Notes: generated by a model from the sequence alone, not told the origin. Counted from the first letter of the stretch, positions 47,106 to 57,602 are shown. The stretch: DNA of 64,000 bases from Pleurocapsa sp. FMAR1 (GCF_963665995.1 NZ_OY762512.1:4030001-4094000); one strand, 5' to 3'. Numbers and translations: made by a program.

Positions 47106-48047
47106 CTACTTATTACTACCCGCCAGCAAACCATTACTAATAGTGCGGGCATCGTATTCGAGTAAATCTAAATAGGTGGGAACTGGCCCTTCTTCGGTGG
47201 AAAGGGAATCTACATAGAGGTTGCCCCCAAACCTTGCCCCTGTTGTTTTCGCAACCTGTTTTTGTCCTTCATTGTTGACGGTGCTTTCACAAAAAATAGT
47301 CGGCACATCGTTTGCTTTCACGGATTCAATTACGCCCTGTACCTGCTTGGGAGTAAACTGCTGTTCGGCATTGATAGGCCACATATAAATTTCTTTCATG
47401 CCATAGTCGCGAGTAAGATAAGAAAATGCCCCTTCGCAACTTACTAAATAGCGTTGGTTTTCGGGTACTTGCTGCAAGTCCGTTTCTAGCTCTTCATCAA
47501 TGGCTTTTAGTTTTTGGCTATATGCCTTTGCATTGGCGTTGTAGGTATCTGCGTTCTCTGGATCTAGTTTCACAAATGCTTTACGAGTATTCTCGACGTA
47601 GACCAGCGCATTGCGAGGCGACATCCAGGCATGAGGATTGGGTTTGTCAGCATAAGAGCCTTCCGCAATGGGAATCGGCTTAATTCCTTCTGTCAGTACC
47701 ACCGAGGGCACATCCTTCACGCTGCCTAAGAACTGCTCAAACCAGCGTTCCAGACCCAAGCCGTTGTAGAGAATCAGGTCAGAATCTTGGGCTTTTACTA
47801 TGTCGCTAGGTGTAGGTTCGTAGCCGTGGATTTCTGCGCCAACGCGAGTAATCGATTCCACAACCAGCTTGTCCCCTGCCACCTTTTGAGCCATGTCTGC
47901 TATGACAGTAAAAGTAGTAAGGACTTTCTTTTTAGCTTCGGTGTCTGCTGATGAAGTTTCCTCTGTCCCATTACAGCCAGCAATCCACATCCCTAGCGTT
48001 ATGCTAAAGAATAAGATAATGCCTCGTCTCAAAATAATTTGTGCCAT
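47106..48047 (-). CDS. mntC: Manganese-binding lipoprotein of the Mnt ABC transporter
   Basis: A binding protein of 313 residues, very close to cyanobacterial MntC. A signal peptide with lipobox IAGC anchors it. The metal ligands are visible in EIHGYEPTPSD (histidine), NPHAWMSPRNA (histidine), the glutamate region FCESTVN, and LLEYDAR (aspartate). It delivers Mn2+, needed for photosystem II. The gap upstream probably carries the promoter; in other cyanobacteria the operon is repressed by ManR through Mn sensing, but no site was identified here. Confidence 0.93.
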   Translation of the reverse strand: MAQIILRRGIILFFSITLGMWIAGCNGTEETSSADTEAKKKVLTTFTVIADMAQKVAGDKLVVESITRVGAEIHGYEPTPSDIVKAQDSDLILYNGLGLERWFEQFLGSVKDVPSVVLTEGIKPIPIAEGSYADKPNPHAWMSPRNALVYVENTRKAFVKLDPENADTYNANAKAYSQKLKAIDEELETDLQQVPENQRYLVSCEGAFSYLTRDYGMKEIYMWPINAEQQFTPKQVQGVIESVKANDVPTIFCESTVNNEGQKQVAKTTGARFGGNLYVDSLSTEEGPVPTYLDLLEYDARTISNGLLAGSNK

Positions 48048-48384
48048 AGAAAAAAAAGTGAACCTGATTTCATCATCATATCACTTTTTTCATATTCTTC
48101 TCATAATTGAGTCGATAGCAACTATGTACTCCAGATAAAGCGATGAAGTGTGGTCTTTGCTGCACGGAAATGCTTTTTGATGTCGAACTCTTTAGGGGCA
48201 GATGCGAGAAAGGACTTGTCCGCATCTAGTACCCCTTTCTTACTCAATAGCCTCGCCCTCGGCAATAGCTCTATGAGGGAAACCCTCAAGACCGCTTTGC
48301 CTCGCAACGGCTTCTTGAAGCGATCGCCCAAATGACATCCTTGAAAAAAATGCCCCACAAAATTGTCGAACTAAATCCATTTCT

Positions 48385-50312
48385 AAGGTGGAGGTAGCAG
48401 AGAGTAAATTGGGATTAGAACGATGTTGACTAGAGATAAAGCGACGTTCTAGTTCTTCTCTAGCTTCTCTTTCTAGTAGTCCCGTATGTTCCTGGGCAAA
48501 AATGCGTCTGACATTACCCTTGGAGTAGAGGTTTTTATAAAAGTTTAGTTTTGCTGTTGTCTCCTCGTAATGTCCCGAACACTGAGACTGCAAACAAGAC
48601 ATTCCTTGCCATAAAGATAATTCTGTAGAAGCAGCGACAATAGAGTGATGGCAATTAGAACAGGATAAATTTTTAGTATCTATATCTATTGTGTATTGCT
48701 GCGGTTTCGATGCCCCAAACTTTAGCGTTTTTATTGGTATGGCGATCGCCCAAAAGACCAAACTCAACTAGAGTATTAAAAGTATGTTGATAAATAGCTG
48801 GTGCTTGTGCGCCAATTAAGGTAGCTTCTTGCATATCGAAGAAATTTTTAAACGCCCAATTCTCCCACCAAGTAGAGTTTTTAAGAATAACTGGTTCAAA
48901 TTGCTGATGAGTTCTGGCTTCTATGGGATAACTCGGTTTAAGCGAAGCGGGTCCCATATTGGGCATGAATGTTGGTCTTTGTAAGAAAATATTGCCATCC
49001 TGTTCTATATATTGTTTGGTTGAAGGATGTAAGATTCCGCCTTTTTGCCTCATGTAATGAATAATGCCCAAGATGAATTGCTGTACTGTGCGATCGCTTA
49101 TATGATGTAGTCCCAGTTCGTTTTGCAGTTTAATTAATACTTCTGCTGTGGCTTGGTGTAATTGTTCGACATTGACCCTTACAGCACAAGTACCAGTTTG
49201 TTCTAAAAAACCACCAAAAGAGGTTTTAAGACTTAGTTCGGAGATTATTTCCTAATCCAAACGGCGATCGCAATATTCTTTTAACTGTGGACTACATTTA
49301 CCTAATTTCCTTAACTCTTCCCATTCATACAGCGACTCTAGATCCGAGGGAATAAAAGTCGCGACGTAATCTGTATCCGAACCTAATTGCGATCGCCAAT
49401 ATTGTTTAAATTCAGGAATGATTTCATCTAAGTTTTTGCCCTTACCTCGTTCGTCTAGATACTGTTTAATTGCGGTACGTAAAGTAGTCCTAAAAGTAAG
49501 GGCAGCAAAGAAACCAGCGCGATGGGCAGCATCCTGTACGGAGTCGGAGAAGGTAATTAGTTTTTTATCATCGTTATAGGTAGAAGCAAACAGAGTACCA
49601 ATGGCAGCACTAGCCAAACTAGCAGCACGCGAACCTAAAATAGCTAGATTATTTTTTGCCTTATAAAACGGGCAATCATGACTAGATTCTCGCCATTTAG
49701 AACCGTTATTGCTTCTTTGCCGCACTATATTCGGTTCGATGACTAAGAGTAAGTTTTTTCCATTACAAGTATGACAGTGAGTAGCTTTAGGAATATTCAG
49801 CCTCAGACAGTCCTGACACAGTTTTCTTTCAATCCTTTCTTTTTCTTCGTGTTTTTCGTCATTTTTAGTTGGAAAGATAAAAGCAATCAGGGGATTACGA
49901 TTAAAGAATGCCGTATAAAACGATCTAAGATCTCTACCAAGCTGCTGGTCATTATGATTGCGTCGTAAACTGCCCCAACCAGTAGCACCACATTCGCGAC
50001 AGTGGATTACAGACAGAGTTTTGCCCGATTCTTCCGTAGTCAGATCGTCAGCAAAAGCTAGTGCAGGGCGATCGCTAATATTAGCTACCATGCGCCGTAA
50101 CTCTCTCAGCCATAGCTGGATGCGGATATTTGCCCAAGGACGATTATTAATATCTCGTGCAATGGAAAATAATGCAGCCAAATTGGTAAGTAAAGCAATT
50201 TGATATTCTGTAGGGGCGAACAGCCGTTCGCCCCTAACATCAGGAAGACGCATTTTACGATTTAACTGCGCCCACAGAGTAGGTAAAGAAGTTGGTTTGC
50301 TATTCCACGCTG
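48385..50312 (-). pseudogene. Broken SF2 helicase (large DEAD/DEAH type)
   Basis: Parts of one large helicase can be followed on the - strand: CRECGATGWG and CQDCLRL/CHTC zinc ribbons, KLITFSDSVQDAAHRAGFFA, and further on HTGLLEREAREELERRF and LLSATSTLEM. An in-frame TAG (49252-49254) interrupts a continuous frame, a frameshift falls near 48710, the C-terminal part is cut after TLEM, and the N-terminal part is lost at a palindromic repeat. Such helicases occur in phage-defence islands; the exact system cannot be named. Confidence 0.8.
50213..50234. repeat. Palindromic repeat inside the helicase pseudogene
   Basis: GGGGCGAACA followed by GCCGTTCGCCCC is a near-perfect 22-bp palindrome that matches 28641-28660. 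It lies in frame in the helicase and encodes RGERLFAP, so it inserted without breaking the reading frame. Confidence 0.8.
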
Positions 50313-50408
50313 GCGGTGAGGGTTTCCCCGCATCTAAGGCTTTAGCCGCATCTGCGCGCGTCGACAGAAAGGCGCACTTCCGCATTTAGGCGCAAGGGAA
50401 TGCTCGCC
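50313..50408 (+). repeat. REP-like palindromic repeat, copy 4 (longer variant)
   Basis: It begins GCGGTGAGGGTTTCCCCGCA and ends GGCGCAAGGGAATGCTCGCC. It is the same family as 26950 and 38358 with extra sequence inside. It cuts the helicase pseudogene off from its lost 5' part. Confidence 0.65.
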
Positions 50409-50458
50409 AAGACAACTTTGTCTTTTTCTAAGTCTGTCGAAAATCATATAGGTGCTAT

Positions 50459-50701
50459 TTGGTATTTCATCCATCACTACAATTCATCATTACTTGTTTA
50501 GCACTACCTAAGAATCATTCTTTCATTGATAGCAATAAGCGAACAGCTTTAGGTGTGATGGAAGCTTTTTTAGGAATGAATAATCATGAATTAAATATTG
50601 CCGACAAGGATTTAGAGAATTTAGTATTAGATGTGACAAGCGATCGCACTAGCAAATTAAATCCTATTCAAATTCTACAAATAAATCTGATAAATCTTTA
50701 A
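50459..50701 (+). pseudogene. Doc/Fic-type toxin fragment
   Basis: A short frame carries NHSFIDSNKRTALGVMEAFL, the catalytic loop of Doc (death-on-curing) Fic-fold toxins, where HPFxDGNKR is usual. The N-terminal half of the toxin is missing and no antitoxin gene is found. It abuts the ubiA gene, its stop overlapping that gene's end by 4 bp. It is most likely inactive. Confidence 0.7.
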
Positions 50702-51579
50702 GCTAAATAACCTAAAATCATTCCCGCCAGCAAGATAAAACCTAACCAGACATTTTGTTTTAAAACTTTGCCATAAACAGATCGAGGGATATTTGGCTGA
50801 CGCAGTTTAAGATATTGCCATGTCCAGCCAGCCGTAGCCAAAGCCAAGCTAACCCAGAAAGCCAAACCTAAAGCTAGCACCAAGCCTAAGCAAGCCAACA
50901 AGCCTACTGTAATAGCATAAAAAATAGCGATCGCGCCTGGGGTATATTTACCAAAAAAGATAGCACTAGAATTGATGCCAACTTTTAAATCATCTTCTCG
51001 ATCGGATAGGGCATAACCTGTATCAAAACCCATCGTCCAGGCTACGGTTGCACCCCAAAGTAACCAGGTAGCAGGTTCAATAGTTGCCGTTACAGCAGTC
51101 CAGCTAATTAACACTGCAAAACCCCAAGCTAAGGATAAAACTAACTGAGGAACAGGAAATACACGCTTTGCCAAAGGATAGAAAACAATCAAAGGAACAG
51201 CAGCTACACAGAGAATAAAGCTGAGAGGATTAAGATAAATGGCTAGTATGGCAGCACAGACTAAAGCAACCATAAAAATAGCAATTCCCACTTTTACTGA
51301 CAGGGCGCGGGATGCTAAAGGGCGAGATTTTGTTCTAGCTACCTGGGTGTCAATATCTTTATCCCAGAGATCGTTAACTATACAACCTGCTGCACTAGTG
51401 GCTAAAGTACCTAAAATTATTACGCCCACCAAAAGAACAGGAGGTGTTCCTTTAGCAGCCAAAAATACACCCCACAGGGCAGGAATCATCAAAATTAGTC
51501 TTCCTGCTGGCTTATCCCAACGCAACAGACGTATTACCTTCTGCCAAGTTGGTTCGCTCTTAATTTGCTCCTGAGTCAT
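50698..51579 (-). CDS. ubiA: 4-hydroxybenzoate polyprenyltransferase
   Basis: An UbiA-family prenyltransferase of 293 residues with about eight or nine membrane helices. The two Asp-rich motifs are NDLWDKDID and SDREDD, which bind the prenyl diphosphate through Mg2+. In cyanobacteria this enzyme attaches the solanesyl chain to 4-hydroxybenzoate in plastoquinone synthesis. It is followed on the same strand, in the upstream direction, by panD with only a 7-bp gap, so the two probably share a transcript. Confidence 0.92.
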   Translation of the reverse strand: MTQEQIKSEPTWQKVIRLLRWDKPAGRLILMIPALWGVFLAAKGTPPVLLVGVIILGTLATSAAGCIVNDLWDKDIDTQVARTKSRPLASRALSVKVGIAIFMVALVCAAILAIYLNPLSFILCVAAVPLIVFYPLAKRVFPVPQLVLSLAWGFAVLISWTAVTATIEPATWLLWGATVAWTMGFDTGYALSDREDDLKVGINSSAIFFGKYTPGAIAIFYAITVGLLACLGLVLALGLAFWVSLALATAGWTWQYLKLRQPNIPRSVYGKVLKQNVWLGFILLAGMILGYLA

Positions 51580-51586
51580 ATGTTTC

Positions 51587-52024
51587 TCAGTTCGGATTAC
51601 GAGAATTGGACGGTTGAGATAGCTCTAGGCGATCGCCATTGACAACCAGATTCTGTTCAATAAACTTTTGACAGCGATTGTTTTCATCAGCTACAATCAC
51701 CTTTGCCTGATGTCCACTACTCATAACCTTAGCGCGATCGCAATATTCATAGGCAATAATAATCAAGAGATCTCCAGGTTTACATAGCAAGGCTGCACCA
51801 CCATTAGGGCAGATTTCTCCTGTACCTGCTTCTCCTGAGATCGCATAGGTAGACCAGCGTTTACCATTTTCTAGGTTAATTATATCTACTTCTTCTAAAG
51901 GCAGGATACCAACTTTGTCCATTAAGTCTCGATCGATAGTGATACTGCCAACATAATTTACATTAGCTTCTGTAACCCTGACGCGATGAAGCTTGCCGTG
52001 CATTAACTTAATTTGAGTCATCAA
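51587..52024 (-). CDS. panD: Aspartate 1-decarboxylase
   Basis: A protein of 145 residues that makes beta-alanine for pantothenate and CoA. The enzyme cuts itself at a Gly-Ser bond to form the pyruvoyl cofactor; the site is clear in YVGSITID (G26-S27). The ATG one codon in (52021) matches the usual start as well. A C-terminal extension of about 25 residues beyond the bacterial average is present. It lies 7 bp before ubiA on the same strand. Confidence 0.95.
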   Translation of the reverse strand: MMTQIKLMHGKLHRVRVTEANVNYVGSITIDRDLMDKVGILPLEEVDIINLENGKRWSTYAISGEAGTGEICPNGGAALLCKPGDLLIIIAYEYCDRAKVMSSGHQAKVIVADENNRCQKFIEQNLVVNGDRLELSQPSNSRNPN

Positions 52025-52075
52025 TCTCCTTTTAACCCGCTCTTTTTATCATAGACTGCAAAGCCAGATTAGAAG

Positions 52076-53251
52076 TTATCCACAGATATTTTTCAAACCG
52101 CTAATTAATCGTTTAATTCCCGCTTCAGCAGTAGACAGTTGCAGACTACCATAAGCCACCCTGAGATAACAGCCATTTTCCATACCAAAAGTGCTACCAG
52201 GGATTACTGCTACCTGGTGTTTTTCGACTAGCTGCCTAACTAAATCTAAATCATTAAGATCGGTATTGATTTTCAAAAAGAAATAAAACGCGCCATCTCC
52301 AGTGGTAACGTTACAGATCTCTGGAATTGACTTTAGCTGTTTGGTAAAAATAGCTCTTACTTTGGCAATCTCTGGTAAATGTTGTTGACAATAGCTAATT
52401 CCTGTTTGCAATGCACCCAAGGCGGCATATTGAGAAACCACTGGAGGACAAATTAAATTGGTATCCTGTATTTTTTTTATTGGCATTAACAAGTGTTGAG
52501 GAATAACCATATAGCCGATGCGCCAGCTAGCGAAGCCATAGGCTTTGGAGAGGCTAAAAAGAGAAATAGTATGGGGACTATCTGTAAAAGCACCAGGAGA
52601 AGTATGCTTAACTCCGTCGTAGGTAAAGTATTCATAAGCCTCATCGCTAATGTGATAGATACCGCGATCGCGACAGAGATTATTTACTGCTTTTAAGCTT
52701 TGCTCAGTATATACTGCCCCCGTAGGATTATTGGGCGAAATAGTCACAATCGCCTTGGTTTTTGGTGTAACTGCTTTTGATATAGCCTCAATATCTAGCT
52801 GATATTGGGCATCGGTGCTAACTAATACGGGATGACAATTAGCCATGGTAATTGCCATCTCATGGTTAAAATAATAGGGAGTATTAAGGATAATCTCGTC
52901 TCCTGCCTTGGTAATCCCTAGGACTGCATTCATAAATGCCATATTGCTGCCAGCAGTCACGACAATGCAGTGTCGATCGCCAACTTTAATTTTGTTATCC
53001 TGAGCAAGTTTAGTCTCGATCGCTTCTATTAAGGGTTCAATTCCTGTGACGGCTTGGTATAGATGATTGCCTGGTTGAGCTAAAAATAATTGCAAAGATG
53101 CGATCGCCTTGGGTGGTGGCGGATAAGCAACTACGCCCTGTCCTAATGATATTGTGCCTGGATTGCGTCGAATTAATTCACTCACAAAAGGAATCAACGG
53201 TAGCTGTACCCGATCCATGCGCGAGTTGAAGTTTTGGCTGGTTAATGACAT
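52076..53251 (-). CDS. Class I/II aminotransferase
   Basis: A PLP-dependent aminotransferase of 391 residues. It has VTAGSNMAF, SPNNPTGAVY, ISDEAYEYF and the PLP-lysine in SLSKAYGFASWRIGY, the class I pattern of aspartate and aromatic aminotransferases. The substrate cannot be fixed by sequence alone. It is followed on the same strand by panD after 51 bp; aspartate aminotransferase would supply panD's substrate, which is suggestive but not proof. Confidence 0.87.
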   Translation of the reverse strand: MSLTSQNFNSRMDRVQLPLIPFVSELIRRNPGTISLGQGVVAYPPPPKAIASLQLFLAQPGNHLYQAVTGIEPLIEAIETKLAQDNKIKVGDRHCIVVTAGSNMAFMNAVLGITKAGDEIILNTPYYFNHEMAITMANCHPVLVSTDAQYQLDIEAISKAVTPKTKAIVTISPNNPTGAVYTEQSLKAVNNLCRDRGIYHISDEAYEYFTYDGVKHTSPGAFTDSPHTISLFSLSKAYGFASWRIGYMVIPQHLLMPIKKIQDTNLICPPVVSQYAALGALQTGISYCQQHLPEIAKVRAIFTKQLKSIPEICNVTTGDGAFYFFLKINTDLNDLDLVRQLVEKHQVAVIPGSTFGMENGCYLRVAYGSLQLSTAEAGIKRLISGLKNICG

Positions 53252-53317
53252 GGCAAGGTTAGTACTTTAAAAAGGTTCATCTACAAAATATTTTGACTGC
53301 CACGGCGATGATTTGGT

Positions 53318-53644
53318 TTAGCAAGCTAACTTATAATTTATCAATCGATTTAAGCTGACATTTTCATCTGCTGCTTGTATGGCCAACATACGATGAAGTT
53401 CAGGGGTTGTCCGAACCTGAAATTTACCGCTGTAGGTTTTCTCCGATATAGGAGCAGGAATTTTTTCACCGTTAGCTTCCATATCAACCACAATATCTTT
53501 GACTAAATTATTTATACCTGCGAGTGCTGCAATCTGATTTTCATCAAGATAAGACAAGCTAGGAAATTCTGAACATAGACCTACATATTCTCCATCTTCA
53601 CTAGACCAGATAACTCTATAGCTATAGTGTTCGTAATTAACCAT
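53318..53644 (-). CDS. hicB: HicB-family antitoxin
   Basis: A protein of 108 residues with a partly degraded RNase H-like HicB core (YRVIWSSEDGEYVGLCSEFPSLSYLDE) and a C-terminal ribbon-helix-helix (FQVRTTPELHRMLAIQAADE, then SLNRLINYKL) for DNA binding. It overlaps the toxin gene by 8 bp and should neutralise it and repress the operon. Confidence 0.87.
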   Translation of the reverse strand: MVNYEHYSYRVIWSSEDGEYVGLCSEFPSLSYLDENQIAALAGINNLVKDIVVDMEANGEKIPAPISEKTYSGKFQVRTTPELHRMLAIQAADENVSLNRLINYKLAC

Positions 53645-53891
53645 TTTTCATCTCCTCTATTTTTGAGATTGCTGCTAGAACCTGTTTTACTTGATAAGGT
53701 TTTGCACAACCATTCTTGCTTTGAATGTTGACACGGGGATCTCCGTGCCAGGGTGTTTTGTATACACAATGACTTGAGCCTGATTGTCTAGCATCACCAA
53801 AATAGCGATCGCAGACTTTAACTAAATCATTAAATTTAACGTTTTTGGGATTTTCCTTAAATTGGGCTACAAGTTTTTTAATTTGTGCCAT
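53637..53891 (-). CDS. hicA: HicA-family mRNA interferase toxin
   Basis: A protein of 84 residues, longer than minimal HicA. The catalytic histidine lies in GSSHCVYKTPW, as in the double-stranded RNA-binding fold of HicA. It is expected to cut mRNA when free of antitoxin. Upstream is a 160-bp gap with a likely promoter; no operator site was identified. Confidence 0.85.
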   Translation of the reverse strand: MAQIKKLVAQFKENPKNVKFNDLVKVCDRYFGDARQSGSSHCVYKTPWHGDPRVNIQSKNGCAKPYQVKQVLAAISKIEEMKNG

Positions 53892-54071
53892 GTAAATATA
53901 TTAGTATCATTATTGATACTACGCAACCTGTTAAATAATTATTCTAGAGAAAATAGCTGAGATGCGATCGCGTCTATCAATCCAACCAAGTAACTTTCAC
54001 CTAACTGTAGTCTTATAAAAACCAACTTCTCTAAAATATTTGGTAATTAAACTTTGTCTGTGGAGCAAGTT

Positions 54072-54359
54072 ATGGTGATGAGCAGAAAATCAGTTAACCA
54101 AGATCATAGTTCAGCTTGGGTAGTTCAAACTTGGTTATCTTTTGTTCTTTCTATTTCGGCTACGGCAATAGGAATACTATACTTACCCGTAGATGGTTGG
54201 GTCAAAGGTTTTATGGGCATGGGATTGACCTTTACCGTTGGTTCAACTATCAGCCTAACTAAAACTCAAAGAGATATTCATGAAGGGAAAAAATTGACCA
54301 CCAGAATTGAGGAAGCAAGGGTAGAGCGGATTTTGACAGAACACGATAGTCTGAAATGA
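54072..54359 (+). CDS. YiaA/YiaB-family inner-membrane protein
   Basis: A protein of 95 residues with two membrane helices (about 17-40 and 45-65: WVVQTWLSFVLSISATAIGI, VKGFMGMGLTFTVGSTISL) and a charged tail, the YiaAB domain pattern. Function is unknown. The ATG at 54072 is chosen because GGAG lies about six bases upstream. It precedes crtH by 114 bp on the same strand. Confidence 0.8.
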   Translation: MVMSRKSVNQDHSSAWVVQTWLSFVLSISATAIGILYLPVDGWVKGFMGMGLTFTVGSTISLTKTQRDIHEGKKLTTRIEEARVERILTEHDSLK

Positions 54360-54473
54360 ATGAATTTTTAAGAAGTTGCGATGTTAAACATAGAATTAAA
54401 AACTGGAGATTAACGATAGACTATATATTTAACAAGAGCATCAATTTAAATTTTTTCATCATTTTTACAATTT

Positions 54474-55994
54474 ATGAGCGCGACTGCAACAATCACTCCT
54501 ACTACAACTTATGATGTGGTAGTTATTGGTTCTGGCATTGGGGGTTTAGTTACGGCTACCCAATTAGCAGCCAAAGGAGCAAAAGTATTAGTTTTAGAAC
54601 GTTATTTGATTCCTGGTGGTAGTGGCGGCTATTTTGAGCGAGAAGGCTATCGCTTTGATGTCGGTGCATCAATGATTTTTGGTTTGGGCGACAAAGGAAC
54701 AACCAATTTACTGACTCGCGCTTTAGATGCGGTAGACATGAAGATTGAAGCCATTGCCGATCCAGTTCAAATTCATTACCATTTACCAGATGATTTAGAA
54801 CTCAAGGTTCATCGCGACTACGAAGAATTTTTACAAGAACTAGTTGCTATTTTTCCCCACGAAGAAAAAGGTATTCGCGGTTTTTATGGCGAATGTTGGG
54901 ATGTGTTTAATTACCTCAACTCGATGGAGTTACTTTCATTAGAAGAACCTCGCTATTTGATGCGTGTGTTTTTCCAGAAGCCATTATCTTGTTTGGGTTT
55001 AGCAAAGTATTTACCTATCAATGCGGGAGATATTGCTCGTAAACATATTAGCGATCCTAAACTACTTAATTTTATTGACATGGAATGCTATTGCTGGTCA
55101 GTTGTGCCTGCTGCGAAGACTCCTATGATTAATGCGGGAATGGTATTTAGCGATCGCCATTATGGAGGCATTAACTACCCCAAAGGCGGTGTCGGGCAAA
55201 TTGCTCAAAAGCTGGCTGAGGGATTAATTGAGGCAGGTGGAGAAATTAAATACAAAACTAGAGTTACTAATATTCTGCTCGAAAATGGTAAAGCAGTGGG
55301 GGTCAAAACCGCACAAGGTAAGGAATATCGCGCTAAAAAAGTCGTTTCCAACGCTACTAGATGGGATACTTTTGGTAAACTTGTTCCTTCAGCAAATACT
55401 CCCAAAAAAGAACAAAAGTGGCAACAAAGATATAAAAAATCTCCTAGCTTTCTTAGTCTGCACTTGGGGGTTGATGCCAAAGTTTTACCTGAAGGTACGG
55501 AATGTCATCATATTATCCTCGAAAATTGGGACAAGCTTGAAGACAGCCAAGGAACTATTTTTGTCTCTATTCCTACTCTGTTTGAACCTAGTTTAGCTCC
55601 AGAGGGACATCATATTATTCATAGCTTTACCCCAAGCTGGATCGAAGAGTGGCAAGGATTGACTCCTCATGAGTATCAAGCTAAAAAAGAAGAAGTTGCC
55701 GCTAGTCTAATTAAAAGACTCGAAACAATATTTCCTGGACTATCAGCAGCATTGGACTATCAAGAAGTTGGCACACCTCGGACTCATCGCCGTTTTTTGG
55801 GCAGAGAAGATGGTACTTATGGTCCTATTCCTCGCCGTAAGCTAGCTGGTTTACTGGGAATGCCTTTTAATCGTACCAAGATCTCAGGACTATATTGTGT
55901 TGGGGATAGTACTTTCCCTGGTCAAGGTTTAAATGCTGTTGCTTTTTCGGGCATGAGTTGTGGGCATCGTGTCGCAGTCGATTTAGGACTATGA
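54474..55994 (+). CDS. crtH: Carotenoid isomerase (prolycopene isomerase)
   Basis: An FAD-dependent enzyme of 506 residues that turns poly-cis-lycopene into all-trans-lycopene in carotenoid synthesis. It has the dinucleotide-binding [41 protein letters not shown], and a C-terminal [22 protein letters not shown], all typical of CrtH/CRTISO. Length and layout are normal. Confidence 0.93.
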   Translation: MSATATITPTTTYDVVVIGSGIGGLVTATQLAAKGAKVLVLERYLIPGGSGGYFEREGYRFDVGASMIFGLGDKGTTNLLTRALDAVDMKIEAIADPVQIHYHLPDDLELKVHRDYEEFLQELVAIFPHEEKGIRGFYGECWDVFNYLNSMELLSLEEPRYLMRVFFQKPLSCLGLAKYLPINAGDIARKHISDPKLLNFIDMECYCWSVVPAAKTPMINAGMVFSDRHYGGINYPKGGVGQIAQKLAEGLIEAGGEIKYKTRVTNILLENGKAVGVKTAQGKEYRAKKVVSNATRWDTFGKLVPSANTPKKEQKWQQRYKKSPSFLSLHLGVDAKVLPEGTECHHIILENWDKLEDSQGTIFVSIPTLFEPSLAPEGHHIIHSFTPSWIEEWQGLTPHEYQAKKEEVAASLIKRLETIFPGLSAALDYQEVGTPRTHRRFLGREDGTYGPIPRRKLAGLLGMPFNRTKISGLYCVGDSTFPGQGLNAVAFSGMSCGHRVAVDLGL

Positions 55995-56113
55995 CCAACG
56001 CTCACAGCACAAAGGCGAACTTCGGCAATACTTATATCTTTTATATTAAAGTTTGCGTGACTATGGCTGATGGGGAGACTAAGTGACTAGAAGACTGGGG
56101 TAAACAAGTACGA

Positions 56114-57064
56114 TCAAATTATCGCCAGATGAATAATGGCATCACCTTGATTAACTAAAGGATTTTGAATATGGCTAATAACCAGACCTGTGACGCTAGC
56201 TCTTACTGCAACTCGTCTTTCTCCAAAAGCGTTAGTAATATAGCCTAGCTCTTGTCTTCTAGTCACTTTCTCGCCCAAGTTAACTTCAAGATGAAAAATC
56301 CCCCCACAAGAAGCCCGTATCCACTTGCTATTGTTAGTTTCCCAAGAATCGGAGACTCTTGAAACCAGATCTTCTTGATACATTTCCAAGCAATTCATCA
56401 CCTGTAAAATTCCCTTAACTCCGACCTCAATTGCCAAAGGGTCAAAACGTAAAGCCTCTCCTGCTTCATACAGTAAAACGGGAATACCTTTTCTGGTGGC
56501 TGCATGGCGCAAAGATCCATCCCTAGTAGAAGCGTGCATCATTACAGGTGCGCCAAAGGCTTTAGCACAACGATAAGTAGTTTCATCTTTCAAGTTAGCG
56601 CGGATTTGAGGCAAGTTAATACGATGAACTGCTGCGGTGTGTAGATCGATACCGTGGGTGCTACGCTGAACAATTTCACGCATAAACAAATTGGCTAATT
56701 GAGAAGCCAAAGAACCACTTTCTGAACCAGGAAAAGAACGGTTCAAATCTCTTCTGTCGGGAAGGTAGCGCGATTGTTCAATAAAGCCAAATACATTGAC
56801 AATGGAAACAGCAATAATAGTTCCCCGCAACTTTTGAGGATTAATTCTGCCTAATATTTGAGCAATAATTTCTACGCCATTAATTTCATCCCCATGAATG
56901 GCTGCGCTTAACCATAACTTGGGACCTGGTTCAACGCCGTTAACCACGGTAACAGGCAGAGAAACTAAAGTTTGAGTGGCTAATCGGCTTACAGGAAGCT
57001 CAAAACGCCGTAACTTTCCTGGTGCAATTATTTCCTTGGCAATTTCAAACGTATTTTCTGACAC
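56114..57064 (-). CDS. Succinylglutamate desuccinylase/aspartoacylase family (M14) protein
   Basis: A zinc-dependent hydrolase-like protein of 316 residues. The N-terminal catalytic part shows AAIHGDEINGVEI (zinc H and E) and IDLHTA (third ligand); the C terminus has a barrel-like domain. The family removes acyl groups from amino acids. The substrate here is not known. It faces crtH tail to tail. Confidence 0.85.
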   Translation of the reverse strand: MSENTFEIAKEIIAPGKLRRFELPVSRLATQTLVSLPVTVVNGVEPGPKLWLSAAIHGDEINGVEIIAQILGRINPQKLRGTIIAVSIVNVFGFIEQSRYLPDRRDLNRSFPGSESGSLASQLANLFMREIVQRSTHGIDLHTAAVHRINLPQIRANLKDETTYRCAKAFGAPVMMHASTRDGSLRHAATRKGIPVLLYEAGEALRFDPLAIEVGVKGILQVMNCLEMYQEDLVSRVSDSWETNNSKWIRASCGGIFHLEVNLGEKVTRRQELGYITNAFGERRVAVRASVTGLVISHIQNPLVNQGDAIIHLAII

Positions 57065-57486
57065 TTTTATACTTAATACTTAATGCGATCGCCAAACGTA
57101 CCCGAAGAGTAATCGCTATTGTCCACTTCAGAGACATGGTTAACAATAAACTTTATCATTTTACCTGTTACATCTACCTTCGTCTTTTCAATTCCCTCTA
57201 AAATTGGGTTTGATTGAATAGTTAAATGTTTTGATACAGGGGATTGGGAATTTTAGGAACTAGGGGGTAACTTTATTTGAAGTAATTATCTGCACTCGAT
57301 CTAACCTAAGATAAAGATAGCAAATCGAATCCCGCAATTTGCAATCCCTAGCTTTCGCTGCTCTAATAAGGACATATAGGCTCAATTACTGAATTGATTG
57401 TATTTTATTCAGTTAAATTGCTGAGGAAATTTATAGTTACTTTTTATATGATGTTAATACTTGCTTTTGTGAACTAAGCATAGATT

Positions 57487-57524
57487 AAAAAAAGAAAAAG
57501 GCATCAGCAACTACTACTGATACC
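57487..57524 (-). terminator. Rho-independent terminator
   Basis: An 8-bp stem (GGTATCAG with CTGATGCC) is followed on the - strand by TTTTTCTTTTTTT. No protein gene on that strand ends nearby, so it most likely ends a small RNA. Confidence 0.6.
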
Positions 57525-57602
57525 TTTAGAGTCCCACGAACTGTGAAATACCAAATAATGAAATTTGGTACTCATACAGGATAGTCCGAATTTGCTCCTG
57601 TA
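57487..57602 (-). ncRNA. Candidate small RNA with three hairpins and terminator
   Basis: Reading down the - strand, three hairpins follow one another: TACAGGA/TCCTGTA arms (57575-57602), a perfect 8-bp stem TACCAAAT/ATTTGGTA (57549-57570), and GGTATCAG/CTGATGCC (57500-57524) followed by a T-rich run (complement of 57487-57499). This fits a compact RNA ending in a Rho-independent terminator, and dxs has its own hairpin stop between. No known family was recognised and the 5' end is not fixed. Confidence 0.4.
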
